Source: CADCVT01 sp035940955 (GTDB taxonomy: Bacteria; Actinomycetota; Thermoleophilia; Solirubrobacterales; Solirubrobacteraceae). From it: 9,806 nucleotides of DNA. The notes under the pieces are model-generated. The model saw nothing but the letters and a program-made list of their open reading frames with translations, did no database searches and was not told the DNA's origin. Location of the stretch: the NCBI GenBank assembly GCA_035940955.1, contig DASZEJ010000029.1:1-9806 (forward strand), given 5' to 3'. This document shows, one piece after another, positions 6,729 through 9,806 of the stretch. A program made the translations under genes and the position numbers. Each line of letters opens with the position of its first letter. Position 1 is the stretch's first letter.

Positions 6729-7300
6729 CCGGCATGACCCGCGCGCAGCTGCTCGTCCGCGCCGCGGTCGCCGGGGGCGCCGCCGCGGCCGGCCCGCTCG
6801 CCGCCCGCGCGGTCGCCGACGTCGAGGACGACCTGGCGCTGCTCGAGTACCTGCTCTCGCTCGAGTACGTGCAGTCGGGGCTGTACCGCGACGCGCTGAA
6901 GCACGTCTCGCTCTCCAGCGACGTCGCCCGGCTGGCGCGCGAGCTGCGCGACCACGAGGTCGAGCACGTCGACGCGCTCCGCGCGACGATCCAGGACGCC
7001 GGCGGGCGCCCGCCCGACCGCGTGCCGCTGCGCTTCGACGACGCGCTGCGCAGCGAGGCCAGGTTCCTCAAGCTCGCCAACACGCTCGAGGACACGGCGG
7101 TCAGCGCCTACAACGGCGCCGCCCCGCGCGTCGAGTCGCGCGAGTTCCTGGCCGTCTTCGCGAGCCTCGCGCAGATCGAGGCCCGCCACGCCGCGCTGGT
7201 CCGGCTCGCGCGCGACAAGCCGCCCGCCCCGCTGGCCTTCGACAAGTCGTCGAACCGCCAGGCCGTGCGCACCCGGCTGCGCGACTACGAGGAGCACTGA
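6725..7300 (+). CDS. Ferritin-like (Ferritin_2) domain protein, exported
   Basis: The 191-residue paralogue of the preceding product starts at a GTG overlapping its TGA (GTGA, 6725-6728). An ATG three codons on (6734) is an equally plausible start, giving a neater N-terminus MTRAQLLVR. A hydrophobic Ala/Gly-rich stretch follows to about residue 31 and ends ARAVA-DVEDD, which looks like a signal peptide without a lipobox; two arginines at the N-region allow Sec or Tat. The four-helix bundle has a complete ligand set: Glu47 (LEYVQSGLY), Glu78/His81 (HEVEHVDAL), Glu122 (TLEDTAVSAY) and Glu152/His155 (IEARHAALV), the expected E, ExxH, E, ExxH pattern. This copy is therefore the better candidate for metal binding, and the two products may form mixed oligomers outside the membrane. 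The role is unknown beyond the fold. Confidence 0.8.
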   Translation: MTGMTRAQLLVRAAVAGGAAAAGPLAARAVADVEDDLALLEYLLSLEYVQSGLYRDALKHVSLSSDVARLARELRDHEVEHVDALRATIQDAGGRPPDRVPLRFDDALRSEARFLKLANTLEDTAVSAYNGAAPRVESREFLAVFASLAQIEARHAALVRLARDKPPAPLAFDKSSNRQAVRTRLRDYEEH

Positions 7301-7334
7301 GCCCGGGGAACCGGCACGTCCGCGGGTGCGCGCC

Positions 7335-7351
7335 TGCAACGCTGGGTTGCA
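7335..7351. promoter_or_regulatory. Inverted repeat abutting the start codon of the SIMPL gene
   Basis: TGCAAC-GCTGG-GTTGCA is a perfect six-base inverted repeat with a five-base spacer. Its last A is the first base of the ATG at 7351. It occupies the position where a ribosome-binding site or, for a leaderless gene, the -10 region would be. As RNA it would form a small hairpin against the start codon; as DNA it could be an operator half-site pair. An AACGCT (7338-7343) inside it is a weak -10 candidate seven bases before the ATG. Chance occurrence of a repeat this short is possible. Confidence 0.4.
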
Positions 7352-8067
7352 TGCTCAGCCGCCGCTTCGCACTCCTCGCCGTCCTCACCCTGGCCGCCGC
7401 CCTCGTCGTCGCGGCGCCCGCGCCCGCACAGCAGCCGTCCGGCGACGACGCCGGCGAGCGCAGCATCACCGTCTCCGGCGACGGCGCCCTCTTCGCCGAC
7501 AACGACATCGCGATCTTCCGCCTCAGCGTGACGACGCGGCGCCGCACGGCCGGCGCGGCGCTGCGCGCGAACTCGCGGACGATGCGGCGCATCACCGCGG
7601 CCGTCCGCGCCCGCGGCGTCGCTCCGGGCGACATCCGCACCGACGTCGTCAGCCTCGACCGGGCGTCGGTCCGCCGCCGCACGCACTTCGTCGCGCGCAA
7701 CGGCGTCGCCGTGACGATCCGGGACCTCGCCGCCGCCGGCTCGATCGTCGACGTCGGCGTGCGCGCCGGCGCGACCAACGTCTACGGCCCCGAGTTCGGC
7801 CTCGCCGACGCGAGCGCGATCTACCGCGACGCGCTCGCCCTCGCGTTCGCCGACGCCCGCACCAAGGCCGAGCGACTCGCGCGCGAGGCCGGCGTGACGC
7901 TCGGGCCGGTCCTGCGCATCCGCGAGTCCGGGATCGACGAGTTCGACGAGAGCGGCGGCGGAGGAGCGCGCCTGAACGCCGGGGATGACGCCGGTCAGCG
8001 GGCGCCGATCTCGCCCGGCCGGACGCGCGTGTTCGCCGGCGTCACCGTGACGTTCGCGACGAGCTGA
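7351..8067 (+). CDS. Secreted SIMPL-domain protein (DUF541 family)
   Basis: The 238-residue protein has a clear Sec signal peptide: SRR, a hydrophobic core to about residue 22, and an APAPA-QQ cleavage site after Ala26. The remainder matches the SIMPL (DUF541) fold from ITVSGDGALFADNDIAIFRLSV (39-60) through GVAPGDIRTDVVSL (89-102), ARNGVAVTIRDL (115-126), DVGVRAGATNVYGPEFGLAD (134-153), the helix ALALAFADARTKAERLAREAGVTLGPVLRI (161-190), and a final strand FAGVTVTF (228-235). Members are periplasmic or extracytoplasmic oligomers of poorly known role (E. coli YggE has been linked to oxidative-stress protection). A Gly-rich linker at 201-205 separates the last strand. The start is the first Met, 50 bases after the ferritin-like gene, so it may be part of the same transcript. 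Its 3' 73 bases are also coding on the other strand. Confidence 0.88.
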   Translation: MLSRRFALLAVLTLAAALVVAAPAPAQQPSGDDAGERSITVSGDGALFADNDIAIFRLSVTTRRRTAGAALRANSRTMRRITAAVRARGVAPGDIRTDVVSLDRASVRRRTHFVARNGVAVTIRDLAAAGSIVDVGVRAGATNVYGPEFGLADASAIYRDALALAFADARTKAERLAREAGVTLGPVLRIRESGIDEFDESGGGGARLNAGDDAGQRAPISPGRTRVFAGVTVTFATS

Positions 8068-8864
8068 CGGGAGGCCCGCGCGCGGACGTCGATCTCGACG
8101 CCGGCGAGGAACGCGGCGGCCGACAGGTAGAGGTAGGTCAGCAGCAGGAAGACCGTCGCGAACGACCCGAACACCGACCCGTAGTCGGCGAGCTCGGTGA
8201 CGTAGAACGCGAACGCGAAGGTCGCGAGCAGCCACGCGGACGCGCACAGCACGGTCCCGCGCGAGACCCACCCGAGCGGCTGCCCGCGCGCCGGCCCGTA
8301 GTGGATGACCACCCCGAACGCCAGCACGCCGAGCCCGAGCCCGACCGCCCAGCGCACGACGATCGAGACCACGTTCGCGACCGCGCCGTCGACCTCCACG
8401 ACGAGCGGGCCGAGGTGGATGACCGCGAGCGCGAGCAGCATCAGCACCGTCGTCACCAGCGACAGCCCGATCGACGTCCGCAGCTCCGACACCAGCGACC
8501 GCTCCCCGTCCTCGCACTCGTAGATCCGGTCGAGCGCCCCCATCGCCGCCCGCATCGCGGCCGACAGCCGCCAGATCGCCAGCGCCGCCCCGGCGGTCAG
8601 CCAGAACGGCTGCTGCTCGGCCAGAACCCGCCGCACCGTGTCGTCCATGACGCTGAACGCGGCGGGGGAGACCTTCGGCTCGATCTCCGCCGCGGCGTCC
8701 TCCCACACCCGGTCCAGCTCGAGGAACCCGAGCAGCGCAACCGTGAACAGCCCGAGCGGCACCAGCGCGAACAGCACCTGGAACGCGATCGCGCTGGCGG
8801 AGTTGAGGATCTCGTGCTCGTCGAGCGCCGAATACGCCCGCCGCACCCTCGCCCCGAGCCGCAT
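7995..8864 (-). CDS. YihY/BrkB (virulence factor BrkB) family inner-membrane protein
   Basis: The 289-residue membrane protein starts at ATG 8864 with a short basic head. It carries about six hydrophobic spans near residues 25-48, 88-105, 132-152, 165-187, 205-225 and 232-256. Family landmarks are the first span SAIAFQVLFALVPLGLF (24-40) and the signature YGSVFGSFATVFLLLTYLYLSAAAFLAGVEID (228-259), whose ending in GxEID is diagnostic. The family was once misnamed ribonuclease BN; its function is not established. The domain ends near residue 262. The last roughly 23 residues are encoded antisense to the 3' end of the SIMPL gene and look unconserved. Upstream on the minus strand TAAGAG ends seven bases before the ATG, a near -10 element compatible with a leaderless start. 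A small 5-bp inverted repeat (8878-8894) lies just beyond it. Confidence 0.92.
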   Translation of the reverse strand: MRLGARVRRAYSALDEHEILNSASAIAFQVLFALVPLGLFTVALLGFLELDRVWEDAAAEIEPKVSPAAFSVMDDTVRRVLAEQQPFWLTAGAALAIWRLSAAMRAAMGALDRIYECEDGERSLVSELRTSIGLSLVTTVLMLLALAVIHLGPLVVEVDGAVANVVSIVVRWAVGLGLGVLAFGVVIHYGPARGQPLGWVSRGTVLCASAWLLATFAFAFYVTELADYGSVFGSFATVFLLLTYLYLSAAAFLAGVEIDVRARASRQLVANVTVTPANTRVRPGEIGAR

Positions 8865-9062
8865 GGCATCGCTCTTACCCGCGAAGCGAGCGGGCTGGCG
8901 TCACCTGCGCGCGGCGATGAGGCTGCGACCGCCGTGCTGCCCTGCCGCCACTCAGAGCAGACGCGGTGCCCCGTCGTAGAGATCGGAGCTCGCCCCCACC
9001 AAGCCGACACGTGCTCGGGAGCGGGGTAAGCGGACGCGGGCGGCGGCCGCGCTGCCGGTGAC

Positions 9063-9413
9063 TCACCCGAGCCGCTGAACGGCTATCTCGACGACCTCCC
9101 GCAGCGGCGCGGAGCGAAGGCGCGCCGGAACCTTCCCGTACCGATCGAGGGCGTCGAGCAGTGCTTGGCGCAGCTCGTCGGGTCGCGGCGCCTCCCCGGT
9201 CGGGCGCACATCGACCGGGCCCGACGAGACGATCTCGAACGACCCGAGGCGGCCGACTGTCTGGGAGGGCTCGTCGGACACGAGCGCTAGCGGCTGCCCG
9301 AGCGAGTCGAACGCCCGGTACTCGCCCGCGTCGACGTCGGGAGACTCGAGGTCGAGGCCGGCTTCCTCCAGGCTGGGATAGACGCCGACCTCGCCGTCGC
9401 GGTCGATCACCAT
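9063..9413 (-). CDS. Small acidic protein, candidate immunity protein for the upstream toxin
   Basis: The 116-residue product is read from ATG 9413 (MVIDRDGEVGVYPSLEEAG). In-frame TTG (9431) and GTG (9428) starts, closer to the toxin stop at 9433, would add six or five residues; a GGTGG about 11 bases before the ATG is the only ribosome-binding hint. It is soluble, with no signal or membrane span, and is clearly acidic (about 22 Asp/Glu against 12 Arg/Lys). The first half predicts short strands (VIDRDGEVGVY, EYRAFDSLGQPLALV, FEIVSSGPVDV), and the second half an amphipathic helix pair (PDELRQALLDALDRYG and LREVVEIAVQRL). I do not recognise a named family. Its position a few bases after a basic toxin tip, and its opposite charge, are what suggest immunity. 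An alternative is an unrelated hypothetical gene. Confidence 0.6.
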   Translation of the reverse strand: MVIDRDGEVGVYPSLEEAGLDLESPDVDAGEYRAFDSLGQPLALVSDEPSQTVGRLGSFEIVSSGPVDVRPTGEAPRPDELRQALLDALDRYGKVPARLRSAPLREVVEIAVQRLG

Positions 9414-9432
9414 GATCGGCGGAGCCACCAAC

Positions 9433-9806
9433 CTAGAACCGCCCCCGGAAGCCGCCGGGTCCGCGCTGCCACGGCCGGTGGCGCTTGATGCCGCCCGGAC
9501 CCCGGCGGTGGTAGTGCGGCGCCTTCCGGTACCACGGGTTCTTCTTGCCCTCCTGCTTCATCTTGTCGGTCTTCCGGTTGCCGAACGGGGCGATCCGCCA
9601 GTTCGACCCGCCGTCGGGCCCCTTCGACTTCGACGGGATCTCCCGGCCGTGCTTCGCGAATTTACCGAGCTTGGTGAGGCCTTTGCCGCCCACGATGGCT
9701 CCCACCGCCGTGGGAACCCCACGACCGATGGCCTCCGACAGCCCGCCCTTCTCGTAGGACTCCTTGATCGGCTGGATGGTCGCCTCGAACGCGGACTTGA
9801 TCGTCT
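9433..9806 (-). CDS. Polymorphic toxin, C-terminal tip (5' part beyond the window)
   Basis: The frame is open from the window edge to TAG at 9435-9433, giving the last 123 residues of a longer protein. The GTG at 9705 is internal because the frame continues upstream without a stop. The first part, IQPIKESYEKGGLSEAIGRGVPTAVGAIVGGKGLTKLGK, resembles the pre-toxin linker that in actinobacterial polymorphic toxins precedes the variable toxin domain. The final about 70 residues are extremely basic (some 24 Lys/Arg against 4 Asp/Glu in the last 90) and carry GGSNWRIAPFGNRK, APHYHRR, and IKRHRPWQ, followed by Gly-Arg repeats. From memory, the combination RIAPFGNR / PHYHRR / RHRPW occurs on tips of Rhs and related toxins, where clustered His and Arg suggest nuclease activity; I cannot assign the family. 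The coding sequence uses more AT-ending codons than the rest of the window, suggesting a different origin. The delivery domain is out of view. Confidence 0.7.
   Translation of the reverse strand, partial: TIKSAFEATIQPIKESYEKGGLSEAIGRGVPTAVGAIVGGKGLTKLGKFAKHGREIPSKSKGPDGGSNWRIAPFGNRKTDKMKQEGKKNPWYRKAPHYHRRGPGGIKRHRPWQRGPGGFRGRF

Noticed and set aside
4006..7350. Upstream part of a 1353-codon + strand open frame that ends as the SIMPL gene
   Set aside because: Only the last 239 codons (from ATG 7351) look like protein, with a signal peptide and SIMPL motifs; the earlier part is an out-of-frame shadow of ppk1 and the ferritin-like genes.
8878..8894. Small hairpin CCCGC / GCGGG upstream of the YihY start, considered as a terminator or leader structure
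   Set aside because: Only five base pairs with a seven-base loop and no T tract; common by chance at this GC content.
8965..9002. tRNA-like 3' end with CCACCA in the intergenic region
   Set aside because: No acceptor stem partner, no TpsiC-arm sequence and no anticodon arm could be found on either strand.
8875..9066. 63-codon minus-strand open frame whose GTG overlaps the stop of the acidic protein gene
   Set aside because: The GTGA overlap is suggestive of coupling, but the codon third positions are much less GC-biased than real genes here and the product is an Arg/Ser-rich string without structure. I treat 8865-9062 as non-coding.
9057..9067. Palindrome GGTGA-C-TCACC over the stop codon of the acidic protein gene, considered as a terminator
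   Set aside because: It is too short to form a stable hairpin once a loop is allowed and has no following T run.
9545..9757. 70-codon + strand open frame across the toxin region
   Set aside because: Antisense to the toxin tip, whose frame is open to the window edge and shows coherent pre-toxin and toxin blocks; the + frame has no recognisable feature or start signal.

Overview
The window is extremely GC-rich, with third codon positions almost always G or C, frequent GTG starts and genes packed with overlaps of a few bases. Together with the gene families present (tandem Ferritin_2-like secreted proteins, a SIMPL-domain protein, short Ppx plus PPK1, ABC-2 exporter), this suggests a high-GC actinomycete. 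The order Solirubrobacterales (class Thermoleophilia) is my best guess from memory of such gene sets; no marker gene here proves it.

Layout. Positions 1-195 hold the 3' end of a GGDEF-type gene (+). It is followed tail to tail by a calcineurin-like metallophosphoesterase (-, 192-876) that carries an apparent one-base insertion near its 5' end. Nine bases away, a GNAT acetyltransferase (+, 886-1494) runs divergently and overlaps the end of a two-gene ABC exporter (-, permease 1475-2200 and ATPase 2193-3053). A 21-base gap with a symmetric promoter-like palindrome separates the ATPase from a co-directional run on the + strand. That run is exopolyphosphatase (3075-3944), polyphosphate kinase (3941-6034), a ferritin-like Tat lipoprotein (6063-6728), a second ferritin-like exported protein (6725-7300) and a secreted SIMPL-domain protein (7351-8067). 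A YihY/BrkB-type membrane protein (-, 7995-8864) converges on the SIMPL gene and overlaps it by 73 bases. Positions 8865-9062 hold no gene I can support. The last part (-) carries a small acidic protein gene (9063-9413) directly downstream of the 3' end of a large gene that enters from beyond the window (9433-9806). Its product ends in a very basic, His/Arg-rich tip typical of polymorphic toxins.

How the parts work together. The ppx-ppk pair, overlapping by four bases, couples polyphosphate breakdown and synthesis. The two ferritin-like genes follow closely and may be co-transcribed, so phosphate storage and extracytoplasmic metal handling may be linked, but that is inference. The ABC pair is a complete minimal ABC-2 exporter. 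The toxin tip and its acidic neighbour look like a toxin-immunity pair.

The points most worth a second look are the frameshift in the phosphoesterase, the toxin-immunity end, the symmetric TACAGTA element between the ABC and ppx genes, the 9-base direct repeat that supplies both start codons at 869-888, and the inverted repeat touching the SIMPL start codon. I saw no rRNA, tRNA, CRISPR array, insertion sequence or strong intrinsic terminator.
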